Shown here one piece after another: positions 10,668 through 20,413 of a stretch of 64,000 bases of DNA (within the stretch, counting starts at the first letter, position 1; every line of letters starts with the position of its first letter). The stretch is from Entamoeba invadens IP1 (taxonomy: Eukaryota; Evosea; Mastigamoebida; Endamoebidae): NCBI RefSeq assembly GCF_000330505.1, contig NW_004443767.1, positions 570,409 to 634,408 on the forward strand. The letters are read 5' to 3'. A program made the position numbers and the translations under genes. The notes beneath the pieces were generated by a model. The model made no database searches. It saw only the letters and a list, made by a program, of their open reading frames with translations, and was not told the origin of the DNA.

Positions 10668-11457
10668 ATGTCTGGTTTATACCCTGGGTTTGTTTCTTCC
10701 TTATTCTATCCACTATTAACGCTTAGAGAACAAGAGTCTGACAACTTTAAAGTCGTTTTTACAGGAGATCCAATGGTCGGAAAGACGAGTTTGATATATC
10801 GGATGGTTGTTTGTTATTGTACTATATTTTAACTATAATTTTTTATTTTAATAGTTTGATGCACAAAATTAATTAAGTATGATAAAACGAACCATATAAA
10901 TAATACTTGATTGTGTATAGTATTGTGTTAATAAAAGGACTCCACAAAGAGCGTCTAAGAAATAGAGCAACGAGTTCAAGGAAACGCTTCCGCCAACGGT
11001 TCCAGATGTGACGCCGTATCAAGTGAAAGAGAACAACAAAACGTATAATTTTCAAATCAACGACACGGCTGGGCAAGAGATCTATCGAACGGTCACATCC
11101 AGCTACTACCGAGGGTGCAGTGGGATCTTTTTGGTGTATTCACAGAACGATGAGTCGTCGTTCAAGAGCTTGTCGTCGTTTTATAGTGACATAGTGACTT
11201 ATACACAAGAGAAGAAGCCACTGATAGTTATTCTAGCGAATAAGTCTGATCTGGAAGAGACCGTCAAACTCGAAGAGGCAAGAAAGTTTGCAAAGGAAAT
11301 GATGTCGAAGGACAAAATAAAAATAACTGTGGCGCAGGTGTCAGCGAAGACTGGTGAGGGTGTGACGGAAGCTTTAAAAACGATGGTCACCGATTTAATG
11401 AACGGGAACATCTATCCACAAAAAGTTAAAAAGTCTGGGCCTTGTGTTCTTTTGTGA
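10668..11457 (+). CDS. Ras-superfamily small GTPase with CAAX end (two exons)
   Basis: Exons 10668-10808 and 10966-11457 join across a 157-bp phase-0 intron (GTTTGT...TAG), giving 209-210 aa. The first exon holds a 25-residue N-terminal extension and the P-loop GDPMVGKTS (residues 33-41). The second holds a Thr-containing switch I (PPTVPD), switch II DTAGQE, the base-recognition motif NKSD and SAK. The protein ends CVLL, a CaaL box that predicts geranylgeranylation, preceded by a Lys-rich stretch. Sequence and tail suggest a divergent Rho/Rac- or Ras-like protein rather than a Rab, which would end in CC or CxC. I cannot assign a subfamily. All catalytic residues are present, so it should cycle normally. 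Confidence 0.85.
10809..10965 (+). other. Intron of the GTPase gene
   Basis: Begins GTTTGT, ends AATAG; phase 0. Removing it joins the P-loop exon to the switch I exon. Stops in all frames within it support its being non-coding. Confidence 0.8.
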
Positions 11458-11925
11458 TAATTTGATTTGGTGTTATGTTGTTAAGTCATTTGTCGTCTTT
11501 TTCTATTCCTGTGGTGGTTCTTTTTACTTCAAATGAACAATTTTTTTCAAAAGACTTTTGAAAAGGAAAAATGTGGTTTTCATTTAATTCATTGTAATTA
11601 AAAAGAAATTGGAAGAAGACACGTCGACATGACATGACTGTTCAAAAGTATTGGAAGTAATTGATTGGATGTTGGGGTTGAATAAAACTAGATAAACATA
11701 GTTTTTTATTAATATTATATACTACAATTGTTGTTTTACAATCATTTCTAATTACATGATAACTATTGTGATTATAGTATTATTATTACATAAGTATTAC
11801 TCACAAGATGAGTTATCAAAGAAAAAAAAATGAAAAACATTTGTTAATATTTGTGTTTTTGTAAGAAAAAAATATTTTTTAAAATTTTCTTTATTAATAA
11901 TTATAATTAAATAATCATTACTAAT
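11458..11925. other. Intergenic DNA with a short perfect palindrome
   Basis: Contains TTTTCAAAAG (11544-11553) and its reverse complement (11555-11564) separated by one base, about 85 bp after the GTPase stop. No gene is seen. Confidence 0.55.
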
Positions 11926-13197
11926 ATGGACTCGTTGAACACCTCAACACTACTGGATGTCAGCGAATTGCTATCAACCATCTCAGCAAACATATTACTC
12001 GACTTACCAGTATTTTGCGAAGACACAACAGAGCCTTATTTCAGAGCACCAGCATCATTTCTCCCCATCAGGGAACGGAGGGAGGAGACACTTCAGAACA
12101 GTGTACCTTTATTACAACTCCCCGGTACAACGATCCGAGAGATATTAAAAACCCTCACCGCGGAGGACGCAGTTTCTCTCGGGTGGAGCTGCCGGCAGCT
12201 CCACGGCATCATCTTTGGTACGGAAGGCGAGTTATATTGGGAACAGCAGCTTCGTGTTCTTCAACCCTCTGAAAGTCTTCTCCGAGTCGCTTCGAAGCCT
12301 GCGGAGACTTATCGACGGTGCGCGACGATGCGACGCCACTGGAAGCAAAGTCAGTACACGCAAAGCACCGTCGAAGGGCATATGAGTTTAGTGAAGTGTA
12401 TTGAATTAGATGGGACGCGTGGCGTTGTAGTGACAGGGAGTAGTGACAAGAAGGTGAAAGTGTGGAAAATTGATGGGAAGTCGTTAATTATGGGGAAGAC
12501 CATAGCTGGACAGAATTGTGGAGTTGTTGGGTTGGACTTAAAAGGTGACGACTTACGCATTGGATACAAAAATGGAGTCATAAAAGATGTCAATTTGAGC
12601 TCTGGGAATTCACAAGAATTTGCTGTTGGATCGACCGTGACGGGATTCACGTATTGTGGGGAGGTAGTTGTTGGGTATGAACGGACGGTTTCTTTATATG
12701 ACGCAAAGACTCTGAAGAGTGTTGGAGAATACAATTTACACCGACGACCGGTGTCATATGCGAAATTATATACTCCACAAATGGGAACTTCTGCTTCCTT
12801 TGATAAAAGTGTGGACTTCTGGGACCTTAGAAAACTCGACATGACTGCTATAAGGCTAAAAGGACATCACGCGGGCGTCAACCATTTCGACTTTTGTAAA
12901 GAAAAGATCATCACTGCTTCAAACGACAAAACATTAATGGTGTGGGATATTAGAAAGCCCGACGTCCCTATTAAAACTCTTCAAAACCACACCGCAGAAG
13001 TTATCTATGTTAGACATCAGAATGATAAAGTTGTTGCATCTTCTAAAGATATGACTCTCTCTATTTTTAACGATAACGACTTCTCACAAATCGGAATGAT
13101 CAACACAAGATCGGTTGTCTCTTCTTTTATCTATGACGACCAATTCATGTTTTGTGGGTGCAGCTCGGGAGAGATACTTATGTATGACTATTCCTAA
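11926..13197 (+). CDS. F-box / WD40 repeat protein
   Basis: Single-exon product of 423 aa from the ATG at 11926. An F-box lies at about residues 63-105 (LPGTTIREILKTLTAEDAVS, then WSCRQLH). A beta-propeller of about six to seven WD-type blades follows, with blade ends such as KVKVWKIDG, SVDFWDLRK and TLMVWDIRK. This is the FBXW arrangement: the F-box docks on Skp1 in an SCF ubiquitin ligase and the propeller binds the substrate, often phosphorylated. The substrate cannot be read from sequence. The local GC content in the first 400 bases is higher than in neighbours, probably a codon-usage effect. Confidence 0.88.
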   Translation: MDSLNTSTLLDVSELLSTISANILLDLPVFCEDTTEPYFRAPASFLPIRERREETLQNSVPLLQLPGTTIREILKTLTAEDAVSLGWSCRQLHGIIFGTEGELYWEQQLRVLQPSESLLRVASKPAETYRRCATMRRHWKQSQYTQSTVEGHMSLVKCIELDGTRGVVVTGSSDKKVKVWKIDGKSLIMGKTIAGQNCGVVGLDLKGDDLRIGYKNGVIKDVNLSSGNSQEFAVGSTVTGFTYCGEVVVGYERTVSLYDAKTLKSVGEYNLHRRPVSYAKLYTPQMGTSASFDKSVDFWDLRKLDMTAIRLKGHHAGVNHFDFCKEKIITASNDKTLMVWDIRKPDVPIKTLQNHTAEVIYVRHQNDKVVASSKDMTLSIFNDNDFSQIGMINTRSVVSSFIYDDQFMFCGCSSGEILMYDYS

Positions 13198-13579
13198 CTG
13201 TGTTTTCCGTTTCGTTGATTCTATATATTTATAGTTCATGTATAGAATGTGTTTTTTGTTATTAAAATTAACGAGTCGTTTTTATTAAATGAGTTTATGA
13301 AATTTACTAATAAAATATTAATATTAAACTTACTCAACAATATTCAATCCACTGGTTTTAAACTATATAATTTAATATTATTATGGTATACAATTAGTAC
13401 ATAAGTAAAACAAGTTTCTATTAATTCAAATGTTCAAAAAAGTTGATCTTTTTGGGAAAATTCTCGAGTGAACAAAATAATCAGACTATGTCACTTGTTT
13501 GTTTAGTTTGACCCTTTTCTTATTGAAAATTAACAATAAGCTTTCACCACAAAACGTACCTTTAAAGCTCAGTGGTATC
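13198..13579. other. AT-rich intergenic DNA
   Basis: Spacer before the chaperonin gene. The chaperonin frame is open from 13499 without an ATG before 13580. Nothing else is seen. Confidence 0.6.
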
Positions 13580-13897
13580 ATGTCAAAAGTGAAACCTCTC
13601 GGTGACATGATATTAGTTCAAGGGTACAACACTTCTTCGATTGGGGGTATCGTCTTGGCAGAACAAAAAGATGAAAAGTTTAAACAAGGTGTCGTTGTTG
13701 CAACTGACAAAACAAATCTGTTTGTCCTTCAATTCTTCATACTCGATTCAAAACACTGAAAGTTGACTAAAAGCAAAAATCCATTGAAAGTCGGAAACCA
13801 TATAGTTTTCGGTGGAACACCAGCAGCCACTTTCTTGGCAGACAACAAAAAGTATTCCCTCCTCAAGTACCACGACGTCTTTGCTAAAATTGAATAA
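13580..13897 (+). CDS. cpn10: 10-kDa chaperonin (Cpn10/GroES), two exons
   Basis: Exons 13580-13719 and 13774-13897 join across a 54-bp phase-2 intron (GTTTGT...AAG) into an 87-aa protein. Exon 1 encodes the N-terminal beta strands (VKPLGDMILVQ), a short mobile-loop region (SSIGGIVLAE) and GVVVA. Exon 2 restores LKVGNHIVFGG, the Cpn10 strand after the dome, and ends in the typical YHDVFAKIE. Cpn10 caps the Cpn60 chamber during ATP-driven folding; in Entamoeba this pair works in the mitosome, the relic mitochondrion. There is no obvious long targeting peptide. At 87 aa it is slightly shorter than the usual 95-100 aa. Confidence 0.9.
13720..13773 (+). other. Intron of the cpn10 gene
   Basis: GTTTGT donor and AAAAG acceptor, 54 bp, phase 2. 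Splicing turns the frame from an early stop into the complete conserved C-terminal half of Cpn10. Confidence 0.85.
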
Positions 13898-13996
13898 CAT
13901 TTTAATAACAATTTTAATAACATTTTAAATAACATTTATGTTTATAAACTTCTTTATTAAAAAAACATTTTCAAAAACAAAATAAAGACGTACAAT

Positions 13997-14788
13997 TTAT
14001 TTCTTTTCGGACGAGTCACCCCGCTTCAGTCGACTCTCATGTGAATCACTTCTTTCTCTTCTATACCTGTCGTGTGTTCTTCTTTCACGTGAATCACTTC
14101 TCGAACGAGAACGATAATGACGATCGTCTCGACTTCTCCTATATGAATCTCTATCACTTCTATCTCTTCTTTCATCATTCTCATACCTTCGTCTCCTTTC
14201 TTCTTTTTCTCGCTTACGCCGAGACAATTGATTTGCAAAGAGTCCTCTTTTTAGTGAAGGATCGGGTTCAATAACATGAATGAAATTACATTGGCCACCA
14301 CGAGTACAAGTTCCTTGTTCTTGTTGTCTACAAATTGCCTCTCTAAAATCAGTGACGCGACAAAATGATGGTTGAAGCATTTTACCAGCATAGTATCTTC
14401 CAGTTAACTCGTCTTTGGCCTTTTTGGCTTCTTCTTCTTTGGTATATTTGACGTAGACGTTACCCATCATGTGGTCGTTGTCATTCCCACACACTATAAA
14501 TTCTTCGACCTCCCCATAATTCTGAATCTGACTAAATACATCCTCATAAAACTCATTGAAATCATGCCGCATCTTTTTCTCGTCTTTTTCAAGACCTTCG
14601 CTTTCGTCGATTCGAATTTTAGGGTTTTGGTACATTCGTGTGAATAATAAAGTCTGACTACTCTCGGGACGGAAGTGTTGCTTTTTACACGAATCTCCAT
14701 GACGACACGCTCCAATTTTAAAGAAAAAGTCGCAGATCGGCTTTTCTTTGTTGGGACGGTCGGAGCCTTGAGGTTTATCGGTCGACAT
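13997..14788 (-). CDS. U2AF1: U2 auxiliary factor small subunit (U2AF35-like)
   Basis: 263 aa with ATG at 14788. Order of domains: CCCH zinc finger 1 (CDFFFKIGACRHGDSCKKQH, residues 19-38), a U2AF-homology RRM (about 45-145, with VYVKYTKEEEAKKAKDEL), zinc finger 2 (CRQQEQGTCTRGGQCNFIH), then an Arg/Ser-, Arg/Glu- and Arg/Asp-rich tail. This is the canonical layout of the small U2AF subunit, which recognises the AG at the 3' splice site and helps recruit U2 snRNP. Zinc ligands appear intact. It sits tail-to-tail with cpn10, 99 bp apart. It fits the presence of AG-ended short introns in many genes here. Confidence 0.93.
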   Translation of the reverse strand: MSTDKPQGSDRPNKEKPICDFFFKIGACRHGDSCKKQHFRPESSQTLLFTRMYQNPKIRIDESEGLEKDEKKMRHDFNEFYEDVFSQIQNYGEVEEFIVCGNDNDHMMGNVYVKYTKEEEAKKAKDELTGRYYAGKMLQPSFCRVTDFREAICRQQEQGTCTRGGQCNFIHVIEPDPSLKRGLFANQLSRRKREKEERRRRYENDERRDRSDRDSYRRSRDDRHYRSRSRSDSRERRTHDRYRRERSDSHESRLKRGDSSEKK

Positions 14789-15330
14789 TAATAAATTGGT
14801 TTTAATAGTATTTTTATTATAAATATGTTTTGTTAAGTTATATACAATATATTTTATTGTTTTTTTAATACAAATGTAGAATTAAAAAAGTGATTAAAAT
14901 GTATTAATAATACAGTATTATATTTTTATTTATTTATTATTATACTTGATGATTATTTTAATTATTTTAACTCTTTTTATTAAATAAAATTACAATTATT
15001 TTTGTTGGTGTTTATAATTAACAAAAATATAATATGAAAATAATGTTTTATATTAATAAATTGTTAAATAATATTCATGTAGTTGATTTATAAAAAAAAA
15101 TATTATATTTGGTTCATAATAATAATGATATTGTTTGACAAGAATAATTCAAAAATCAAATTTCAAAATTAAAGTGAAATGATTTTTTTTCACTTGACTA
15201 AAATAATCAAGTGAAAAAAAATGTCAAAAATATAATATAATTAATAAAATACTTTTAATTATTTAAACTTATTAATTTCCCAAAAATATTAAGCCCGATA
15301 TTTTTTCAATCTGGAAAAAAATTAAGATTG
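14789..15330. other. Very AT-rich intergenic DNA with a strong hairpin
   Basis: Divergent promoter region between U2AF and the first gene of a tandem pair. It contains a perfect 15-nt inverted repeat, reported separately at 15183-15221. Confidence 0.6.
15183..15221. repeat. Perfect 15-nt inverted repeat (hairpin)
   Basis: Arm 15183-15197 (eight T then CACTTGA) is the exact reverse complement of arm 15207-15221, with a 9-nt loop. It lies 110 bp before the ATG of the first tandem-pair gene. It could form a cruciform or RNA hairpin; function unknown. Confidence 0.8.
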
Positions 15331-16380
15331 ATGGGTGACGAATTGGGAGAGTTAAAGAATGTTTTGATAGAGAAATTGTTTGAGTGTTGTTCTTTGAGTA
15401 GTGAGTATAAGAAGAGTGACATTCTTGAGTTTTACGAAGAGTGTGCTGATGACAAGAATTATATATCGGGATTTATCGAAGAAGTTGATGCAATTAATAA
15501 GAAGATAACAACCGATAAAACACCAAAGAGAAACACACACTCAAATACCAAGCCAGACAACCTACTCCCTAACACTGAAACTACCCTTCAATTCCCTCAA
15601 AAATCTTTACAATCTTATTCGTTTCAAATTCCCAAACAAAAACAAAGCATACCTCAAATAGTGAAGCTCAACCCTATAATCACAACACAAGAAACATCGA
15701 TGTTTAAATCCCAGAAACCAAATGAGTACTTTAAGAAGGTGCCGGAGATACATATATTACCAAAAACTCTTTTTAAAGACAGTGACACCTTCTTACCAAA
15801 CCACTTCGCGATGACCAAAAAGTCACTTCTCTATACATCGACGTGTTGTGCGAACTATCCCCAATTTGAATTTCTAAGGCTCAAAATAGGGAGCGAGTTT
15901 AATTTAAAACAATGCGAAGTGCAACTTGATATTGACTTAATGTGTAGCAGTCAGTCATTGTATGACACCTTTTATAAACACACGTGGAAAGTTAATACGG
16001 TAATTTTCATAGTTGCAGATAACGAAGATTACAAGGAAGATGCTTTTGGGTGTTTTGTTCGTGTAGGATGTGTGTCATGTACATGGGTCAAAGACCCAAA
16101 TATCAAATTGTTTAGTTTCATTGGCCGGGAGGTACAACTCTTTGGGTTAAAGTCGGGTGGAGACAATAAGTCCTTGTATCTCTGTGATGAAACAAATAAA
16201 GAAATTCTTTTTGCTGTTGGACTTGGTGAGTTTAATGACATTTTATTTCATAAAGGAACAGACAAGAACATAACACCAACGGTCTACTTAAAACCATCGG
16301 CTTTTAATTATATGGAAAAAAAATTCTTTGAACCAAAAATAGTAAGACCAAAACGCTTGATTGTAGCGAATTTCTTTTAA
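15331..16380 (+). CDS. Tandem-pair protein A, possible TLDc-like C-terminus
   Basis: 349 aa from the ATG at 15331 (the preceding TTG is ignored). Residues 1-95 form an acidic helical module (ELGELKNVLIEKLFECCSLS...) followed by a Lys/Thr/Asn-rich linker and are nearly identical to the gene at 16770. Residues about 96-350 differ strongly from that copy. The C-terminal half has a pattern FGCFV...W.KDPN.KLFSF...FGLK...LYLCD..N...FAVG, which recalls the TLDc fold found in many Entamoeba proteins (oxidation-resistance type). That assignment is inference from strand pattern, not a firm match. No membrane segment or signal peptide. Function unknown. Confidence 0.75.
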   Translation: MGDELGELKNVLIEKLFECCSLSSEYKKSDILEFYEECADDKNYISGFIEEVDAINKKITTDKTPKRNTHSNTKPDNLLPNTETTLQFPQKSLQSYSFQIPKQKQSIPQIVKLNPIITTQETSMFKSQKPNEYFKKVPEIHILPKTLFKDSDTFLPNHFAMTKKSLLYTSTCCANYPQFEFLRLKIGSEFNLKQCEVQLDIDLMCSSQSLYDTFYKHTWKVNTVIFIVADNEDYKEDAFGCFVRVGCVSCTWVKDPNIKLFSFIGREVQLFGLKSGGDNKSLYLCDETNKEILFAVGLGEFNDILFHKGTDKNITPTVYLKPSAFNYMEKKFFEPKIVRPKRLIVANFF

Positions 16381-16769
16381 TTGGTTATACTAAAAAGTAA
16401 TAACAAGAGAAAAAAAAATGAATGTGAAAACAACAGATATGAATTGTAGTTGGGTGTTTCAAAACTACGAGACAGAAGAATAAATATATATTTTTATTAT
16501 TACAATATAATTTATTTATTATTATTTACTGGTTAGTTTAATAGTATTTTAATTATAATTAAATAAATTATAACAGTTTCTAAAAATCATTTCTTCAAAC
16601 AAAAATGACATGGATTTTTTTTGGTTATATCGGATCATTTCACGATTTTAAATTCAACAAAAAACACAATCTTAATTAAGTTATTTTCATTAAATCCGAT
16701 ATAAATTATTTGTATTATTTCAAAAAAAGAAAAAAGTTTATACTAATTAACTTAATATAAACAAGATTG
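16381..16769. other. Intergenic DNA between the tandem pair
   Basis: AT-rich. Carries a 10-nt inverted repeat, TATATCGGAT at 16626-16635 and ATCCGATATA at 16694-16703, in the promoter region of the second copy. No ORF. Confidence 0.55.
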
Positions 16770-17822
16770 ATGAGCGACGAATTGGGAGAGTTAAAGAATG
16801 TTTTGATAGAGAAATTGTTTGAGTGTTGTTCGTTGAGTAGTGAGTATAAGAAGAGTGACATTCTTGAGTTTTACGAAGAGTGTGCTGATGACAAGAATTA
16901 TATATCGGGATTTATCGAAGAAGTTGATGCAATTAATAAGAAGATAACAACCGATAAAACACCAAAGAGAAACACACACTCAAATATCAAGCCAGACAAC
17001 CTACTCCCTAACACTGAAACTACCCTTCAATTCCCTCAAAAATCTTTACAATCTTATTTATCACCACAACAAGTGCCACTTCAATCCCTAATGTCAGAAC
17101 AAGAAATGTTGACACGAGATAAACTAGTAGAACCACTAAATATATATTCCCCGCCATCAGACTGCTTCCTTAATCAAACACAACAAAATGTTCAAAACAC
17201 TCCAAGTGAGATTCATACAGTACAAAGTTCGAAAGAAGTTGTAATTACTAATTTAGATTCGACCATTGAATACCTTCCAGAGAAGTTTGAAGAACTTTGC
17301 CATACAATAAACACGGAATGTGGCTTGAGTAATTACAAGATACTAGCAAACATTAATTTACATGTGGATACCGATCTATCTACGAATGACAATATTTATA
17401 AACCTTTCTTCGAGATCAATTGGACTAATCATGTGGCGATATGTATTGAGGCATTGACTGTAGACAACAAACTCGAAGTTTTTGGATGTTATGTCCCAAC
17501 TCCACCAAAGCCTCGAACGTGGACAAAAGACCCCAATGTTCGACTCTTTAGCTCGTTTCGAGGGTTCAACTTCTTCGGACTGAAAGAGGGAATTACTTCA
17601 CCAAATTCAATTTTTGTGTGCGACAAGACTAACCAAGTCTCCCTTTTTGCGGTGGGTCTGAATATCACAAATGACATCATCTTTGTAAAAAATAATGCAG
17701 GGAAACGAGAGCCTTTCGTGTTTTTGGAGCCATCGGTGTTCGACTATAAAAACGTGACTTTCTTCGAACCGAAAAAAGTCCACCCAAAGTGCCTTCTTGT
17801 TGTTTCTTTTTTTAAAGATTGA
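16770..17822 (+). CDS. Tandem-pair protein B, possible TLDc-like C-terminus
   Basis: 350 aa from the ATG at 16770. The first about 289 nt match the gene at 15331 with four base changes, then similarity stops abruptly at LQSY. The remaining protein has a different Gln/Ser/Pro-rich linker (about residues 97-150) and a C-terminal domain that is only distantly similar to copy A but keeps its landmarks: an acidic strand, FGCYV, W.KDPN.RLFS, FFGLK, VCDKTN...FAVG..N.I and FFEPK.V.PK at the end. This shared C-terminal pattern supports common ancestry plus later homogenisation of the 5' part. TLDc-like fold is inference. Role unknown. Confidence 0.75.
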   Translation: MSDELGELKNVLIEKLFECCSLSSEYKKSDILEFYEECADDKNYISGFIEEVDAINKKITTDKTPKRNTHSNIKPDNLLPNTETTLQFPQKSLQSYLSPQQVPLQSLMSEQEMLTRDKLVEPLNIYSPPSDCFLNQTQQNVQNTPSEIHTVQSSKEVVITNLDSTIEYLPEKFEELCHTINTECGLSNYKILANINLHVDTDLSTNDNIYKPFFEINWTNHVAICIEALTVDNKLEVFGCYVPTPPKPRTWTKDPNVRLFSSFRGFNFFGLKEGITSPNSIFVCDKTNQVSLFAVGLNITNDIIFVKNNAGKREPFVFLEPSVFDYKNVTFFEPKKVHPKCLLVVSFFKD

Positions 17823-19180
17823 ATATGGTATGAGTGATTGTAAGGTTGTTGTTTTATTTATTAGTTATTTAATTATTTGTAAGCAATNNNNNNNNNNNNN
17901 NNNNNNNNNNNNNNNNNNNNNNNNNNNNNNNNNNNNNNNNNNNNNNNNNNNNNNNNNNNNNNNNNNNNNNNNNNNNNNNNNNNNNNNGCGACAGCTTTTT
18001 CGCATGACTGTAATCTTGTTAATTTTTTGATTTCAACTTATTATTTTATTTATATTATTATTCTTAATTAAAAATGTTATTTTTTGTTGTATTTGAAAAA
18101 TTGTCAAAACTCAAAAACAAATTTTAGTTTTGTCGATTTGAAATTGTGAAAACCCTATTTTTTGGTGAAAATATTTTGAAAAATTGTGTTAATATTTTTT
18201 ATTAATTTAATAGTATTGAATAGTTTTTCTAATTCAAAAATCTTAATAATTTTTTTCTAGATTTAAAGAAATTCAAGTTAGAAAATAATATTTTTTTGTT
18301 GTTTATTATAAATAAAATAATTATAATTTATAATAATAATTAGTTAAAGTTATTACTAATGAAACATTACATAGATTAATTTTTAATAATAGTATCATCC
18401 CATTATTTTACACAATACCAACGTAACAATAACAGTGTGTTATACAAATAACAGATTCAACAATTTGGTGATTTTCAACTACAAATGAATTTTATTAAAA
18501 TAGATTATTTCTTGTCGTGATGAAGTCACACTAAATAAGGTTGCTGTTTATTTTAGCTTCTTTTTTTCTTTGTGAAAAAGTGAGCCAATGATTATGCGGC
18601 AATTTTTTATTCTCCAATACAAACAGTCCATATTTGTGAAAAATATTGGGAAATTCCAAATACCATCTCCACTATGCCGCGTTATTTACAGATTTTTCAA
18701 CCTGCAACCCTAAAAAAAATTGGTAGAAATTTGCATGAAGAAAATCTAAACGGAATCATACGAACTTGTTTGTCGACAAATTAATTCATTTTGCACTGGT
18801 TATTGTTTTCTTTCGAATAGATTTTCAAAATTCTCACACAATAAGTAATAATGCCGCTTTGTCTGTCTATAACGCTAAAAAATCAAAATTTGTTCCAAAC
18901 TCAAGCTACAAATGGAATTTCGCCATATATAGTGCCAGAAAAATCCAACTTTATGATTCGGCCAAATGAACAGACCTTTACCAAATCACTCAAAAATGTT
19001 GTAAAATGCCCACTATTGTACACAAATCATCTTCCAAACTCAACAACGTCCCTTCATATCGCGTCTTTTGCTATAGATTTTTCCGCATTTCATTTTTGAA
19101 ATGAAAAATTCCAGAAGATAGTCCAGACAATAAGTTTTACAAACCCTGCGAAGTTTAAAAGGAAGAACGACAAACTATCA
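17823..19180. other. Gene-poor region with scaffold gap
   Basis: Contains the 100-N gap and about 1.2 kb of AT-rich DNA. From about 18550 the composition is less extreme and short overlapping ORFs occur (up to 82 codons), but none has a recognisable domain. It could be decayed gene or element sequence. Confidence 0.45.
17888..17987. other. Assembly gap (100 N)
   Basis: Exactly 100 N, the usual placeholder for a gap of unknown length. Confidence 0.95.
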
Positions 19181-19525
19181 ATGAACATGTCTGCTTTTCG
19201 TCCAGTCGATTCTTCACTCTATGAGGTCTGTTCTCAGTTCATCACAGAAAGAGTTGTGAACAAGACTCCAACACCAAACGCTGATCGAGAAAAGTGTACA
19301 CAGTCTCCCAAATTTGTCAAAGTCATTTCCTCCAAGCAAAGGAAAAACAAACGGTTTTGGTCCCCAGAAGAAAAAACTTTTGCGATCAACAAAGCAAAGC
19401 AAATTGGATTGGCCAGAGCGGCTCGAGTGCTACAGAATGAATATTCGAGTGTATATGGCGACTTATCACCATCAACTTTACAATATTGGTCCCAACGAGA
19501 TAGAGAAGGCACCCTCAAAAATTAA
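19181..19525 (+). CDS. Small protein with helix-turn-helix-like domain
   Basis: 114 aa from the ATG at 19181. The C-terminal half, about residues 62-108, reads as a basic HTH: FWSPEEKTFAINKAKQIG, a turn with ARAARVLQ, then LSPSTLQYWSQRD. That matches the pattern of psq/Brinker-type or transposase N-terminal HTHs (S/TxEEK...A...G..aAAr.l..s..Tl..W). It could be a small regulator or the N-terminal remnant of a DNA-transposon protein; no DDE catalytic domain follows. Neighbouring DNA is gene-poor, which fits the second option. Confidence 0.5.
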   Translation: MNMSAFRPVDSSLYEVCSQFITERVVNKTPTPNADREKCTQSPKFVKVISSKQRKNKRFWSPEEKTFAINKAKQIGLARAARVLQNEYSSVYGDLSPSTLQYWSQRDREGTLKN

Positions 19526-19763
19526 TATTACCAGGCAAATAGTGTTATATAGTTAATTAAATCCATTCAATTTGTTTATATTCGTATTTTCTCTTGATTT
19601 TTTTTAAATGCCACACTCCGAACTAAATATGTAGATGGATTACTTCCAAAGAAACAAAGTCGTAAAGGAAGTCAATTATTTGGTTTGTTATATAATTTTA
19701 ATCTCCACATCCTTTTCACTGTTTTATATGATATCTTGATGTACTCACTATGAGGAAGAGAAA

Positions 19764-19973
19764 ATGATTTACAAAAATGAAAAGAAGAAGTACCAATGTA
19801 TCAAGAAAAAGCAGAAAACCTTCAAAAAGCTGGGGAGAAGTAAGACCCAAGAATTTTCATACCAGACACTAGTCAATTTCTACAAGAACAACAAAGACGA
19901 GAGAAGGAAAGAATACGTTGAAAGCTGGAAAAAAAGACACCACAAAATAAGATGGTTATCTTTTCTTTTATAA
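19764..19973 (+). CDS. Small Lys-rich ORF, doubtful
   Basis: 69 codons from an ATG, very Lys-rich (KKKYQCIKKKQKTFKKLGRS). No recognised domain. It lies 240 bp after the HTH-like ORF and could be another piece of the same decayed gene, or chance. Low confidence. Confidence 0.2.
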   Translation: MIYKNEKKKYQCIKKKQKTFKKLGRSKTQEFSYQTLVNFYKNNKDERRKEYVESWKKRHHKIRWLSFLL

Positions 19974-20413
19974 TTTATTTGTAGTCTTCCGTTCTTCAGG
20001 GAGCTAAACCAGTTTAATCAATAAATCTATTAAGTTATTATATTATAATAACAACCTCATTATCATAATAAAAATAATTAATAATTATTTAGTAAAAATA
20101 TTGTAAAGTTTGGAATTAATTATAATTAAGTAAAATAAATTATAAATTACTATTAATAAATTTTTTATTTACTATTTACCAATAATTAATATTTGAATAA
20201 TAAATTATAATTTAAGACAATTTAAAATTTTTTAATTCAAATTTCAATTTAAAAAATAAAAAAAAATGTTAAATTTAATAAAATATTTGAAAAATGATCA
20301 ATGATCGTTCTTTGAAAAAATCATTTTAAATAGAAATAAGTAAAAAAGTTAAATGATAAACTATATGATAACTTTATTGAAAAAGTCATTAATTCAACTC
20401 AAAAGTATAAACT
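19974..20413. other. Very AT-rich intergenic DNA
   Basis: Almost pure A/T with short TAAT-type runs; no gene seen. Confidence 0.6.

Noticed and set aside
18851..19099. 82-codon ORF, plus strand
   Set aside because: Overlaps another ORF, no domain, composition not distinct from the flanking gene-poor DNA.
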